Positions 16,150-24,674 of a DNA stretch of 64,000 nucleotides are shown here, piece after piece. Every line of letters begins with the position of its first letter. Position 1 is the stretch's first letter. Under the pieces are notes generated by a model. The model was not told the DNA's origin and did no database searches. It saw nothing but the letters and a program-made list of their open reading frames with translations. Origin of the DNA: Flavobacterium sp. CFS9 (GTDB lineage Bacteria; Bacteroidota; Bacteroidia; Flavobacteriales; Flavobacteriaceae); the NCBI RefSeq assembly GCF_041154745.1, contig NZ_AP031573.1, positions 1,860,001 through 1,924,000 on the forward strand, written 5' to 3'. A program made the position numbers and the translations under genes.

Positions 16150-18267
16150 TTATTTTCGAATCATTTCAGAAAGAATTTCAATTTCTCTCTCCGAAGCATT
16201 TTTTGGAGGATTTGAATGTAACTTCAAAATATCTTCTTCAAATTGATTTCTTAGGTTTTCATTTTCTAAATCTCTTAAATTTAAAAGTGCTTTAGATCTC
16301 ACATAAGTAGATTCACTGCGAAGAGACATCGTGTATAATTTTTTAATATCCTCTTCTTCAAAATCAGCAGATTTCAAACTTGAATATTTTAAAATAAACT
16401 GAGCAAACAACAATGAAGCTTTGTTATTGTTAATATTCTTCTTTAACGAATTTTGCAGCAAAGAAAAACTAGAAACATTTTTGATGCTCTCCCCTATAGC
16501 ACTTTCAATGGCAATACGCTCTGCTTTTGTCTCTACTTTGAAATATTTATTGATATCCTTCAAAGAATTGTTGATGCTATTTTCTTCTTTTTTACCCTTC
16601 TCTTCCCAGGCATCTTTTAGTCCAACCGTTTTGTTAAATACTAATTTTGAAGGAGTTGACTCTTTATCAACAGTAAAATAACCCAAACGTTGAAACTGAA
16701 ATTTATCTTCATTTTGAGCTGTAACTAAACTTGGCTCAACAAATCCGGTAACAATTTCTAATGATTTTGGATTGACAAAATCTAAGAAATTTTTCTCTTT
16801 ATAACTGTCCGGAGCTTCATCTGTAAACAAACGATCGTACAAACGAACTTCTGCTTCAACGGCATGCTGAATGGAAACCCAATGTAAGGTTCCGGATACT
16901 TTTCTCTGACTTGCTTCTGTCCCACTTCCACTTAAAGAATCAGTATCATAAGTTACATGAATCTCAGTAATATTACCTTCTGAATCTTTTATAACACTTT
17001 CTCCTTTAATGATATAAGCATTTTTTAGACGTACTTCTTTTCCTAAAGTCAAACGGAAAAATTTAGCAGGAGCTTCTTCTAAAAAGTCTTCTCTTTCAAT
17101 GTATAATTCACGTGAAAAAGGTACCTTTCTGAAACCGGCATTTTCATCCTCCTGATTATTTTCAGCTTCCAACCACTCCTCTTTTCCTTCCGGATAGTTT
17201 CTAATTACCAATTTGACCGGATCTAAAACAGCCATTACACGTGGTGCAATTTTGTTCAAATCTTCACGAATACAGAATTCTAAAACCGATACACTGATTA
17301 AGTTATCACGTTTTGCAATACCAATTGTATTAGCAAAATTACGCAAAGATGCAGCAGTATAACCTCTTCTTCTTAGTCCGGAAATGGTTGACATTCTAGG
17401 ATCATCCCAACCGTTAACATGCTTTTCCTTAACCAGTTGCTGTAATTTTCTTTTACTAACCACTGTATGTGAAAGATTACGTCTGGCAAATTCTCTTTGT
17501 TTTGGACGCAGTTTATTATCTTCAAAAATCTGGTCTAAAAACCAATCGTATAATTCACGATGCGGCAAGAATTCCAGTGTACAAAATGAGTGTGAAATTT
17601 GCTCTAAATAATCACTTTGTCCATGTGCCCAATCGTACATTGGATAGATTTTCCAATTATCTCCTGTTCTATGATGATGCTTGTGTAAAATTCTGTACAT
17701 GATAGGATCACGCATCAGCATATTGGTCGATTTCATGTCTATTTTAGCACGAAGAATATGTGTACCAGCCTCAAATTCACCGTTTTTCATTCTTTCGAAC
17801 AAGTCTAAATTCTCTTCAACCGAACGATTTCTGTATGGACTATCCGTTCCTGTAGTTGAAGGAGTTCCTTTTTGAATTGCCATTTCTTCTGAAGACTGAC
17901 TGTCTACATAGGCTTTATCTTTCTTAATTAACAGAACAGCCCAATCGTATAATTGTTGAAAATAATCTGAAGCATAACGTTCCTCTGCCCAGGTATATCC
18001 CAGCCATTCTACATCTTTTTTTATAGCATCAACAAATTCCTGCTCTTCTTTTTCGGGATTTGTATCGTCAAAACGTAAATTCACCGGTGACTGATAATCA
18101 AGTCCTAAACCAAAATTTAATGCAATAGAACTTGCATGTCCAATGTGCAAATATCCATTTGGTTCTGGTGGAAAACGAAAATGAAGTTTGGTTTTAGAAA
18201 GACCTGATTTCAAATCTTCTTCTATGATTTGTTCAATAAAATTGAGTGATTTCTCTTCTGATGCCAT
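16150..18267 (-). CDS. glnS: Glutaminyl-tRNA synthetase with C-terminal extension
   Basis: The 705-residue class I synthetase has the HIGH-type motif PEPNGYLHIGHA (about 33-44) and a KMSKS-type VVSKRKL (about 270-276). It also has the Gln-specific TGDNWKIYPMYDWAHGQSD region. Escherichia coli GlnRS is about 550 residues; here about 150 more follow the anticodon-binding β-barrels, from KKEENSINNS near 565 to the end. The last ~70 (LKSADFEEEDIKKLY to the end) look helical and repeat-like. Some bacterial GlnRS carry a YqeY/GatB-like tail that helps tRNA binding, and this may be a variant. Direct glutaminylation means the GatCAB route is not needed for Gln. Confidence 0.95.
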   Translation of the reverse strand: MASEEKSLNFIEQIIEEDLKSGLSKTKLHFRFPPEPNGYLHIGHASSIALNFGLGLDYQSPVNLRFDDTNPEKEEQEFVDAIKKDVEWLGYTWAEERYASDYFQQLYDWAVLLIKKDKAYVDSQSSEEMAIQKGTPSTTGTDSPYRNRSVEENLDLFERMKNGEFEAGTHILRAKIDMKSTNMLMRDPIMYRILHKHHHRTGDNWKIYPMYDWAHGQSDYLEQISHSFCTLEFLPHRELYDWFLDQIFEDNKLRPKQREFARRNLSHTVVSKRKLQQLVKEKHVNGWDDPRMSTISGLRRRGYTAASLRNFANTIGIAKRDNLISVSVLEFCIREDLNKIAPRVMAVLDPVKLVIRNYPEGKEEWLEAENNQEDENAGFRKVPFSRELYIEREDFLEEAPAKFFRLTLGKEVRLKNAYIIKGESVIKDSEGNITEIHVTYDTDSLSGSGTEASQRKVSGTLHWVSIQHAVEAEVRLYDRLFTDEAPDSYKEKNFLDFVNPKSLEIVTGFVEPSLVTAQNEDKFQFQRLGYFTVDKESTPSKLVFNKTVGLKDAWEEKGKKEENSINNSLKDINKYFKVETKAERIAIESAIGESIKNVSSFSLLQNSLKKNINNNKASLLFAQFILKYSSLKSADFEEEDIKKLYTMSLRSESTYVRSKALLNLRDLENENLRNQFEEDILKLHSNPPKNASEREIEILSEMIRK

Positions 18268-18286
18268 TATTTTATAGTAATTTTAG

Positions 18287-18294
18287 CAAAGATA
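18287..18294 (-). promoter_or_regulatory. -7 promoter element for glnS
   Basis: On the minus strand this reads TATCTTTG, 20 bp before the glnS start codon, matching TAnnTTTG. Confidence 0.6.
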
Positions 18295-18300
18295 AAAAAG

Positions 18301-18385
18301 TTTACAGTTTTCGGTTTACAGTTTACAGTTTTCTTTAGAAACTTCTCAGTAAACGTGCAACTTGAAACATAAAACCTGAAACTAA
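18301..18385. repeat. Short-period repeats between glnS and folB
   Basis: The array TTTACAG-TTTTCGG-TTTACAG-TTTACAG (18301-18330) is followed by a CTTGAAACATAAAACCTGAAACT array (18361-18383) ending just before folB. Confidence 0.6.
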
Positions 18386-18393
18386 AATTAAAA

Positions 18394-18753
18394 ATGGGAG
18401 TTATAAAATTAAAAAACATCCGCACTTTTTCCTACCATGGATGTTTAATTGAAGAAGGAAAAATTGGATCTGATTACACGGTCGATCTAAAAATTAAAAC
18501 CAATTTAGAAAAATCAGCACAAACAGATCATTTGTTAGACACTGTTGATTACGTTCATTTGAACAAAATTGTAACGGAAGAAATGGCAATTCGATCTCAT
18601 TTACTAGAGCATGTAGCCAAAAGAATCAATATTCGTGTACTTTCGGAGATCGAAATGATAGAAAAAACTACTGTTTGGGTTTCTAAGATAAATCCTCCTA
18701 TTGGTGGTGATGTTGAAACAGTTACTATAAAAATGACGGAAACCAGAAAATAA
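18394..18753 (+). CDS. folB: Dihydroneopterin aldolase
   Basis: The 119-residue protein has the FolB fold length (about 115-125). It has the N-terminal KLKNIRTFSYHGCLIEEGKIG pattern with the conserved Tyr-His-Gly, the VDYVHLNKIV helix, and HLLEHVAKRI with the conserved Glu of the pterin pocket. It converts 7,8-dihydroneopterin to 6-hydroxymethyl-dihydropterin and glycolaldehyde in folate synthesis. Strong support comes from sequence; no other folate gene lies nearby. It is a single plus-strand gene starting divergently from glnS and directly followed by tRNA-Cys. Confidence 0.92.
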   Translation: MGVIKLKNIRTFSYHGCLIEEGKIGSDYTVDLKIKTNLEKSAQTDHLLDTVDYVHLNKIVTEEMAIRSHLLEHVAKRINIRVLSEIEMIEKTTVWVSKINPPIGGDVETVTIKMTETRK

Positions 18754-18847
18754 TTTTTTCTTTAAAAATGCGAATTTTTTAAAATAGTTACTTTGAAACT
18801 TTTGAAATTTAAAGATTTTAGTTACTTTTGCCATCCGTTCAAGTAAT

Positions 18848-18918
18848 GGCGTCGTGGCCGAGCGGCTAGGCTGGGCTCTGCAAAAGCTCCTACTCCGGTT
18901 CGAATCCGGACGATGCCT
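18848..18918 (+). tRNA. tRNA-Cys (anticodon GCA)
   Basis: The acceptor GGCGTCG pairs with CGATGCC (one G-T), followed by discriminator T as expected for tRNA-Cys. The anticodon stem GGGCT/AGCTC encloses loop CTGCAAA with anticodon GCA. The T arm TCCGG-TTCGAAT-CCGGA is canonical. CCA is not encoded. The 3' end is duplicated downstream. Confidence 0.95.
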
Positions 18919-19160
18919 CAAAAAGAGATACAGAAATGTGTCTCTTTTTTTTATGCCTAATTTTTAGAAAAAATTAAATAAATAGTTATGTTCGAATCCG
19001 CACGATATCTCTAAAAAAGATACAGAAATGTGTCTCTTTTTTTTATGCCTAATTTTTAGAAAAAATTAAATAAATAGTTATGTTCAAATCCGGACGATAT
19101 CTCTAAAAAAGATACAGAAATGTGTCTAATTTTTCTATAGGTAATTTTTAGAAAACACTG
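18899..19160. repeat. Tandem triplication (92 bp) of the tRNA-Cys 3' end plus terminator
   Basis: Units begin at TTCGAATCC (18899), TTCGAATCC (18991) and TTCAAATCC (19083), exactly 92 bp apart. Each carries the T-loop, the 3' acceptor-like part, a hairpin and AT-rich spacer text (ATTTTTAGAAAAAATTAAAT). Copy 2 matches copy 1 almost completely after the acceptor; copy 3 is diverged at its end. Confidence 0.9.
18921..18952 (+). terminator. Terminator after tRNA-Cys
   Basis: AGAGATAC, loop AGAAAT and GTGTCTCT (one mismatch) are followed by eight Ts. It repeats in weaker form in the two downstream tandem units (near 19015 and 19107). Confidence 0.8.
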
Positions 19161-19174
19161 ATTACAAACGGTTA

Positions 19175-19213
19175 ATAAATCCGACAGGTTTTAAAAAAAC
19201 CTGTCGGATTTAT
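19175..19213. repeat. Long perfect hairpin (ATCCGACAGGTTT)
   Basis: ATAAATCCGACAGGTTT and AAACCTGTCGGATTTAT are 17 bp perfect inverted arms around a 5-base loop. It may serve as a bidirectional terminator or be a palindromic repeat; this core sequence is frequent in Flavobacterium as I recall. Confidence 0.7.
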
Positions 19214-19235
19214 ATTTAGTACAATTACACACTAT

Positions 19236-19338
19236 TTTGTCATTCCGAGGAACGAAGAATCACACGCGCAATTCGACCAAGATTATACAATTGTTGCAGA
19301 GTTACTTGCGAAGATTTCTCCTTCGTCGAAATGACAAA
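19236..19338. repeat. Imperfect inverted-repeat element (TTTGTCATTCCGAGG type)
   Basis: The ends TTTGTCATTCCGAGGAACG and CGTCGAAATGACAAA are inverted and enclose about 60 bp with GAAGAATC / GAAGATTTC. It resembles a Bacteroidota intergenic MITE/REP-like family. No transposase is present. Confidence 0.65.
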
Positions 19339-19400
19339 CCGTTGTTAACTTTCTCAAACTTTGAAACTTTGAAAAAGTTCTAAATAAACATTATAAACAT

Positions 19401-19428
19401 AAAAAAAACCTCTGAAATACAGAGGTTT
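19401..19428 (-). terminator. Terminator after the LysE-family gene
   Basis: AAACCTCTG, loop AAATA and CAGAGGTTT are perfect. On the minus strand the hairpin ends in a T run; it lies 29 bp past the stop. Confidence 0.85.
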
Positions 19429-19456
19429 AATTTTAAAATTTAGAGTTATTAACAAC

Positions 19457-20134
19457 TTACTTTTCAATCTTTTCGAAAGCGTTTTTCACCATTTCTTTTT
19501 CTTTAGGAAACCATCCCTGAATCATTAAAACAACACCAAAAACCATCAAAACCACACTAATACCTTTTTTAATTTTTAAGATATTAACAGGTGTCATTTT
19601 AGACTTTAATTGTTTGGCTAATAATATTTTAAGGCAATCAACTAATAAATATGTAATAATAACCGAAGTAAAAAAAGTAATCATTCTTGAATTTTGCATT
19701 TCTAACTTTGGTCCTACAGAAATAATAACGGCTAACCAAAAACCAAGAACACCAATGTTAATAACGTTCAGTAAAAAGCCTTTTACGAATAAACTACCAT
19801 AATCTCTTTTGATAATATCACGATCGATTTCTTCATCATTTATTTTTGCTTCTTTCTTTAATCTTACAAAAGAGATTATACCATAGGCCAGCATAATTAT
19901 TCCGCCGAAAATAAAAAGAGCCGGTTTGTCTTTTAAACTCTGAATCAGTCTGTAACTTCCCAAATAGGCAATTGCAATAAAGAAAATATCACCTAATACA
20001 ACACCAAGATCAAAAACTAATGCAGCTCTGAATCCTTTTGTAATACTGGTTTCCAATAGTATAAAAAATACCGGACCAATCATAAAACTTAAAAAAAGCC
20101 CCCAAGGCAGTCCAGCTAAAATATCATTTATCAT
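19457..20134 (-). CDS. LysE/RhtB family exporter
   Basis: The 225-residue protein has about six hydrophobic segments and the family start GLPWGLFLSFMIGPVFFILLETSITKGFRAAL, with the Gly-Pro turn and the G-F-R motif of the LysE superfamily. The family exports amino acids or related small molecules; the substrate is unknown. A short charged loop (KKEAKINDEEIDRD, about 110-123) splits the two halves. It follows the DUF2807 gene by 14 bp and rnr beyond it, so the three are probably one operon read from rnr. Confidence 0.85.
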   Translation of the reverse strand: MINDILAGLPWGLFLSFMIGPVFFILLETSITKGFRAALVFDLGVVLGDIFFIAIAYLGSYRLIQSLKDKPALFIFGGIIMLAYGIISFVRLKKEAKINDEEIDRDIIKRDYGSLFVKGFLLNVINIGVLGFWLAVIISVGPKLEMQNSRMITFFTSVIITYLLVDCLKILLAKQLKSKMTPVNILKIKKGISVVLMVFGVVLMIQGWFPKEKEMVKNAFEKIEK

Positions 20135-20148
20135 TCAAATACAATTTC

Positions 20149-20817
20149 TTATTTTACTTCTTCAATTTTACCTCCAAAAACCGTTTTTTGATTGATTTGT
20201 TTCGGTTTTCCATAAATGTAAATAGAGCCTCCTGCGCTCACTTTTGCATCCACAAGGGTTGAAGCATTCACATCTGCTTTTCCGCCCGCAGAAACGCTTA
20301 CTTTCGTTTGTGAGGTCTTTAATTTACTTGCCAGCAAATAACCACCAGCTCCTAAACCTGCATCCAGATTATCAGCCTTACCAGTTAAAGTAATTGAACC
20401 ACCGGAAACGGAGCTTACATTGAGTTTATCAACATTTAATTCAACATTAATCGTTCCTCCCTCTTGCGCACTTACTTTAAATACTGTTGCTTTGATAGCA
20501 TCTTTACCACTAACGCTTGCTCCTTCATTAACATCTATAAGCTCTAAACGTTTGTAATATAAAGTAATATCCAAATCATTTCCTGATAATAACTTAGGAA
20601 AAGGCATTCTTAATTTTAATAAACCTTTCTTGTTAACAACTTCAACTTCTGATTCTCTTGCTCCTTTAATTACAATCTTATTTTCTGAAGACTGAACTAA
20701 TTTTACACTTAGCTTATCAAATACTTTAACCGAATCAAAATCACCTAACTCTTTAGTAACCTGACCAAAAGACATCTGAACCAATAAAATTGCAGCTACT
20801 ATAATTAACTTTTTCAT
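20149..20817 (-). CDS. DUF2807 (head GIN domain) secreted protein
   Basis: The 222-residue product has a signal peptide (MKKLIIVAAILLVQMSFGQ, cleavage near Gln19). A repetitive β-solenoid-like region follows, of G-rich strands (EGGTINVEL, GGSITLTGKA, GAGGYLLASK, SAGGKADVNAS), the pattern of the DUF2807/'head GIN' family. Function is unknown; it is periplasmic or outer-membrane. It is between rnr and the LysE-family gene in the same direction (25 bp and 14 bp gaps). Confidence 0.8.
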   Translation of the reverse strand: MKKLIIVAAILLVQMSFGQVTKELGDFDSVKVFDKLSVKLVQSSENKIVIKGARESEVEVVNKKGLLKLRMPFPKLLSGNDLDITLYYKRLELIDVNEGASVSGKDAIKATVFKVSAQEGGTINVELNVDKLNVSSVSGGSITLTGKADNLDAGLGAGGYLLASKLKTSQTKVSVSAGGKADVNASTLVDAKVSAGGSIYIYGKPKQINQKTVFGGKIEEVK

Positions 20818-20842
20818 ACTTCTATTCTTTTAAATTAAACTT

Positions 20843-23023
20843 CTATTCTGCTCTTCTTAAAAAATGAAAATCCAATTGTTTTTTAACTAAATCGGCATTT
20901 TTAACTTTTACATAAATTTCGTCACCTAACTGTAAAACGCTGTTTGAAGTGGCTCCAACCAATGCATATTGTTTTTCATCGAAAGTATAATAGTCATCTT
21001 TTATCTCCCTGATCCTAACCATTCCTTCGCACTTGTTGGAAACAATCTCCACATAAATTCCCCATTCTGTCACACCTGAAATAACACCAAGGAATTCTTC
21101 GTCCTGATGATCCTGCATGTATTTTACCTGCATGTATTTGATACTATCGCGTTCTGCATTAGTCGCTAAACTCTCCATATTAGAACAATGCAAACATTTT
21201 GTTTCATAGACTTCTTCATCTACAGAAGCTCCATTGTCTAAGTAATACTGCAGTAAACGGTGCACCATAACGTCAGGATAACGACGAATTGGTGATGTAA
21301 AATGGCTGTAATAATCAAAAGCTAAACCATAGTGACCAATGTTCTCTGTCGAATATTTAGCTTTACTCATACTTCTAATAGCAAGAGTATCAATTAAATT
21401 TTGCTCTTTTTTACCATTTACTTCTTCCATTAAGGCATTCAATGATTTCGAAATATCTCCTTTATTTCTAAAATCTAGTTTGTAACCAAATTTAGCAATT
21501 ACGGTCTGCATCGCAATTAATTTGTCTTCATTAGGTTCATCGTGAATCCTGTAAACGAATGTTTTCTTTTGTTTACCAATGTACTCCGCCACTTTTCTGT
21601 TGGCCAAAAGCATAAATTCTTCAATCAGATGATTGGCATCTTTTGAAATTTTGAAATACACTCCTTCCGGTTCTCCTTCTTCGTCAAGGTTAAATTTTAC
21701 TTCGACTTTATCAAAAGAAATAGCTCCATTAGCCATTCTTTTTCTTCTTAAAATCTTTGCTAATTCATCCAATTTTAAAGTGGCTTCCGTAATTTCATCT
21801 GAAACCGTATACGATTCTCCGGTAATTGAGATATCAACAGGAATTGTATTGTCTTTAGTTTCAATTATATACTGCGCTTCTTCGTATGCAAATCGCTGAT
21901 CAGAATAAATTACAGTTCTTCCAAACCATTGATTCATAACCTGTGCAGTTGGAGAAACTTCAAAAATAGCTGAGAAGGTATATTTCTCCTCATTTGGACG
22001 TAATGAACAGGCAAAATTAGACAATACTTCCGGAAGCATTGGCACTACCCTATCTACCAAATAAACTGAAGTAGCACGCTGATAAGCTTCATCATCTAAG
22101 ATTGTTCCTTCTTCCAGGTAATAAGAAACATCGGCAATATGAATTCCAATTTCATAATTTCCATTCTCTAACTTTTTGAAAGATAAGGCATCATCAAAAT
22201 CTTTAGCATCTTTCGGATCTATCGTAAACGTAAGTGTATCACGCATATCACGACGTTTTGCAATCTCAGCTTCCTGAATCGAAGTATCTATTTTTTGGGC
22301 ATAAACCTCTACTTCTACTGGAAAATCTGCCGGTAAACCGTATTCGGCCAGAATAGCGTGAATCTCAGTATTGTGTTCTCCTGGTTTTCCTAAAACTCTG
22401 ATTACAGATCCAAACGGACTATCAGCTCTTTTAGGCCAATCTTCAATTTTAACCAAAACAACATCACCATTTTCTGCTTCTCCCAGTTTATCTTTTGGAA
22501 TAAAAATATCGGTATACATCTTAGGGTTTGCTGTAGATACAAAGGCAAAATTGGCCTGAATATCAATTACTCCAACAAATTCTGTTTTGTTTCTTTCTAT
22601 TACACTAATAACCTCACCTTCAGGTCTTTTACCTTTTCTTCGGTTGTAAACATAGACTTTAACTTTGTCTTTGTCTAATGCCCTGTTTAAATTATTGGTT
22701 GGAATAAATACATCTTCGCTAAACTCATCACAAATAAAATATGCCGTTTTTCTACTGGTCATATCAATTGTTCCTTCGTAATAATCCTGACTCTCGGCTT
22801 TTACTAAATATTTACCCGGTTCTGATTCTATAATTTTCTTTGAAGCAGCCAGAATTTTTAAATCTTTTATAATCTGATTTCTGCTTTTAGTATCGTCAAG
22901 TTCTAGTTTTGCTGCTATTTGTTTGTAGTTAAATCCTTTATTAGGGCTTTGCGATAAAATTTTTACTATCTTACTGGAGAAATCCTTCTCTTTTTTTATC
23001 GGCTTTCTAATTTTCTTACTCAT
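20843..23023 (-). CDS. rnr: Ribonuclease R
   Basis: The 726-residue exoribonuclease has an N-terminal winged-helix part (about 1-75), cold-shock domains (about 75-230), and an RNB catalytic core. The core has the metal-binding DPKDAKDFDDALS near 253-265 and the HFTSPIRRYPD motif near 567-577. A C-terminal S1 domain (LGVISGVTEWGIYVEIV, about 645-715) completes it. It degrades structured RNA 3' to 5'. The lysine-rich tail of Escherichia coli RNase R is missing; the protein ends soon after S1. It is the first gene of a probable operon with DUF2807 and LysE. Confidence 0.95.
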   Translation of the reverse strand: MSKKIRKPIKKEKDFSSKIVKILSQSPNKGFNYKQIAAKLELDDTKSRNQIIKDLKILAASKKIIESEPGKYLVKAESQDYYEGTIDMTSRKTAYFICDEFSEDVFIPTNNLNRALDKDKVKVYVYNRRKGKRPEGEVISVIERNKTEFVGVIDIQANFAFVSTANPKMYTDIFIPKDKLGEAENGDVVLVKIEDWPKRADSPFGSVIRVLGKPGEHNTEIHAILAEYGLPADFPVEVEVYAQKIDTSIQEAEIAKRRDMRDTLTFTIDPKDAKDFDDALSFKKLENGNYEIGIHIADVSYYLEEGTILDDEAYQRATSVYLVDRVVPMLPEVLSNFACSLRPNEEKYTFSAIFEVSPTAQVMNQWFGRTVIYSDQRFAYEEAQYIIETKDNTIPVDISITGESYTVSDEITEATLKLDELAKILRRKRMANGAISFDKVEVKFNLDEEGEPEGVYFKISKDANHLIEEFMLLANRKVAEYIGKQKKTFVYRIHDEPNEDKLIAMQTVIAKFGYKLDFRNKGDISKSLNALMEEVNGKKEQNLIDTLAIRSMSKAKYSTENIGHYGLAFDYYSHFTSPIRRYPDVMVHRLLQYYLDNGASVDEEVYETKCLHCSNMESLATNAERDSIKYMQVKYMQDHQDEEFLGVISGVTEWGIYVEIVSNKCEGMVRIREIKDDYYTFDEKQYALVGATSNSVLQLGDEIYVKVKNADLVKKQLDFHFLRRAE

Positions 23024-23195
23024 ATATCTTTTCTTAAAAGTTTAAAATTACAAATAAGATATCAGATTATATATTTTAACAAATAAATTATTAAAAATAT
23101 AACTTTCCGGAATCCTTTATAATTCGTTTATCAAATTAGTATCAACAACAAATTTTAATAATGTTCATTTCAGTATCTTTACAAAAAGACCTGAT

Positions 23196-23429
23196 ATGGA
23201 AAGCTTTAAAACCATTGCTGTATTCAATTATTTACACGAGACCGTGGTTCTGAAACACTTATTGGAACAGGAAGGAATTCCTTATTTTTTTGAAAACGAA
23301 ATGACACTGTCTGTTGTCCCGCTGTACAGCACTGCGCTGGGTGGAATCAAACTCAAAGTTCATCCGAACGATTTCGAAGAAGTTCAGCAAATTCTGGACA
23401 ATCTGAACAATCCTCTCAAAATCGTTTGA
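23196..23429 (+). CDS. DUF2007 family small protein
   Basis: The 77-residue protein has the DUF2007 layout: a β-strand (FKTIAVFNYLHE), helix (LKHLLEQEGIPYFFEN), strands and a final helix (EEVQQILDNL). The domain resembles PII-like signalling folds, and family members are called putative signal-transducing proteins. Its partner is unknown. It is the only plus-strand protein gene between rnr and the gene-free origin candidate. Its TATCTTTA just upstream (near 23173) partly fits a -7 element. Confidence 0.75.
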   Translation: MESFKTIAVFNYLHETVVLKHLLEQEGIPYFFENEMTLSVVPLYSTALGGIKLKVHPNDFEEVQQILDNLNNPLKIV

Positions 23430-24206
23430 AACAACAATCAAAAACAAATTCAAATCAGCTTTGAATTCAACTAAAATTTAAATTTTTTCCTTTTCAACTT
23501 TTTTAGTTTTCAACATATATTAAATACAACAAAAAAGAATTTTAAAAATTTTAAAAAATTTGGTTGTTATTATAGCTTGTTAATATGTCGAATAAATTTT
23601 TTTTTAAAGTCATTGAAATCTCGTTTTACTTATTTATTCTGAGTTATTAACATAGTTATTTTTAGCTAAAAGATTAATTTATAAGACTTTTTGTATTTTA
23701 ATTAACAACGGTTGACAACTAAAGTTGATCTGATTTTGTAAATAAGTTGATCTGTTCATAGTTGTTGAAAATGGTATTTTTGATATTGATAACTTTTCTA
23801 AAAATTCCCGAAACTTTGTTTGGTTATTTCATTTACGTTTTGGATTAGGTTTTTTTTCGACACGACCAAAAAAAACTTCTTATTTTCTATTCTAACTTAT
23901 TAACAAATAATGTTAACTTAAAGTTAATTGAATATCAACGAATTACGAATCGCTATCAACACTTCAAAATTTTAACAAATATTATGATTATTCCTTATTG
24001 GTAATGAGACAGTTACAGAGTTGTTAATAATGTTGATAACTGTTAAGATTTTGATAGTATGATAGTTATAAATTTTGTTTTTTGCAGTTGATTTTACGAA
24101 TGTATATCAATTGCAATTGAGATGTTTTGTGGAATGTTTATAAGTGAGTAGAAAAAAGAAATTCGTGAAAATTCATGTAATTCGTAGCAAACATTTATTA
24201 ATTGAG
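23430..24206. other. Candidate chromosomal replication origin (oriC)
   Basis: This is the longest gene-free stretch of the right half and is very AT-rich. It carries TTATTAACA at 23644-23652 and 23897-23905, and the abutting inverse pair TGTTAATAA/TGTTGATAA at 24022-24039. Near-matches lie at 23579, 23784 and 23953. These are one or two bases from the DnaA box TTATNCACA. T- and A-rich tracts at 23540-23610 could be an unwinding element. Gene orientation switches here from mostly minus to mostly plus, and parS sites lie 17 kb to the left. dnaA is not in the window. Confidence 0.6.
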
Positions 24207-24214
24207 TAAATTTG
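24207..24214 (+). promoter_or_regulatory. -7 promoter element for rpiB
   Basis: TAAATTTG matches TAnnTTTG, 28 bp before the rpiB ATG. Confidence 0.5.
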
Positions 24215-24242
24215 TACCACACAACTTAATAGTATAGAAAAA

Positions 24243-24674
24243 ATGAAAATTTCGATAGGAAATGACCACGCAGGACCGGATTACAAAAAAGCAATTGTTG
24301 CAATGCTGGAGGCGAAAGGATATGAAGTAACGAATTACGGAACTGATACAGAAGCTTCTGTTGATTATCCCGATTTTGGACACCCGGTTGCAAGTGATGT
24401 ATCTGAAGGTAAAGCTGATTTTGGAATTGTAATCTGCGGCAGTGGAAACGGAATTGCAATGACGGCTAACAAACATCCAAAAGTGAGAGCTGGTTTGTGC
24501 TGGACTAAAGAAATTGCTTATTTAACACGTTTACACAACGATGCTAATATTGTAAGTATTCCAGCTCGTTTTACTTCTATTCCTCAAGCAGTTGAAATTG
24601 TTGAAACCTTTTTAACAACTGAATTTGAAGGAGGAAGACATCAAAACAGAGTGAGTAAAATAGCTTGTCAGTAA
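24243..24674 (+). CDS. rpiB: Ribose-5-phosphate isomerase B
   Basis: The 143-residue RpiB/LacAB-type protein has the N-terminal ISIGNDHAGPDYK motif (3-15) and the catalytic Cys in VICGSGNGIAM (about 68-78). The NDANIVSIPARF region binds phosphate. It interconverts ribose-5-phosphate and ribulose-5-phosphate in the pentose phosphate pathway. It stands alone, directly right of the origin candidate, with its own -7 element. A loose hairpin (GCCGG ... CCGG followed by Ts, near 24721-24755) may end the transcript. Confidence 0.95.
   Translation: MKISIGNDHAGPDYKKAIVAMLEAKGYEVTNYGTDTEASVDYPDFGHPVASDVSEGKADFGIVICGSGNGIAMTANKHPKVRAGLCWTKEIAYLTRLHNDANIVSIPARFTSIPQAVEIVETFLTTEFEGGRHQNRVSKIACQ

Noticed and set aside
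17107..17116. A further TTCACGTGAA palindrome inside glnS, resembling parS
   Set aside because: It has only the ten central bases; the outer bases (ATAA... and AAGG) do not fit the 14-mer shared by the other seven sites.
18899..19160. Possible CRISPR array
   Set aside because: There are three near-identical 92 bp units without distinct spacers, and they copy the tRNA-Cys end.
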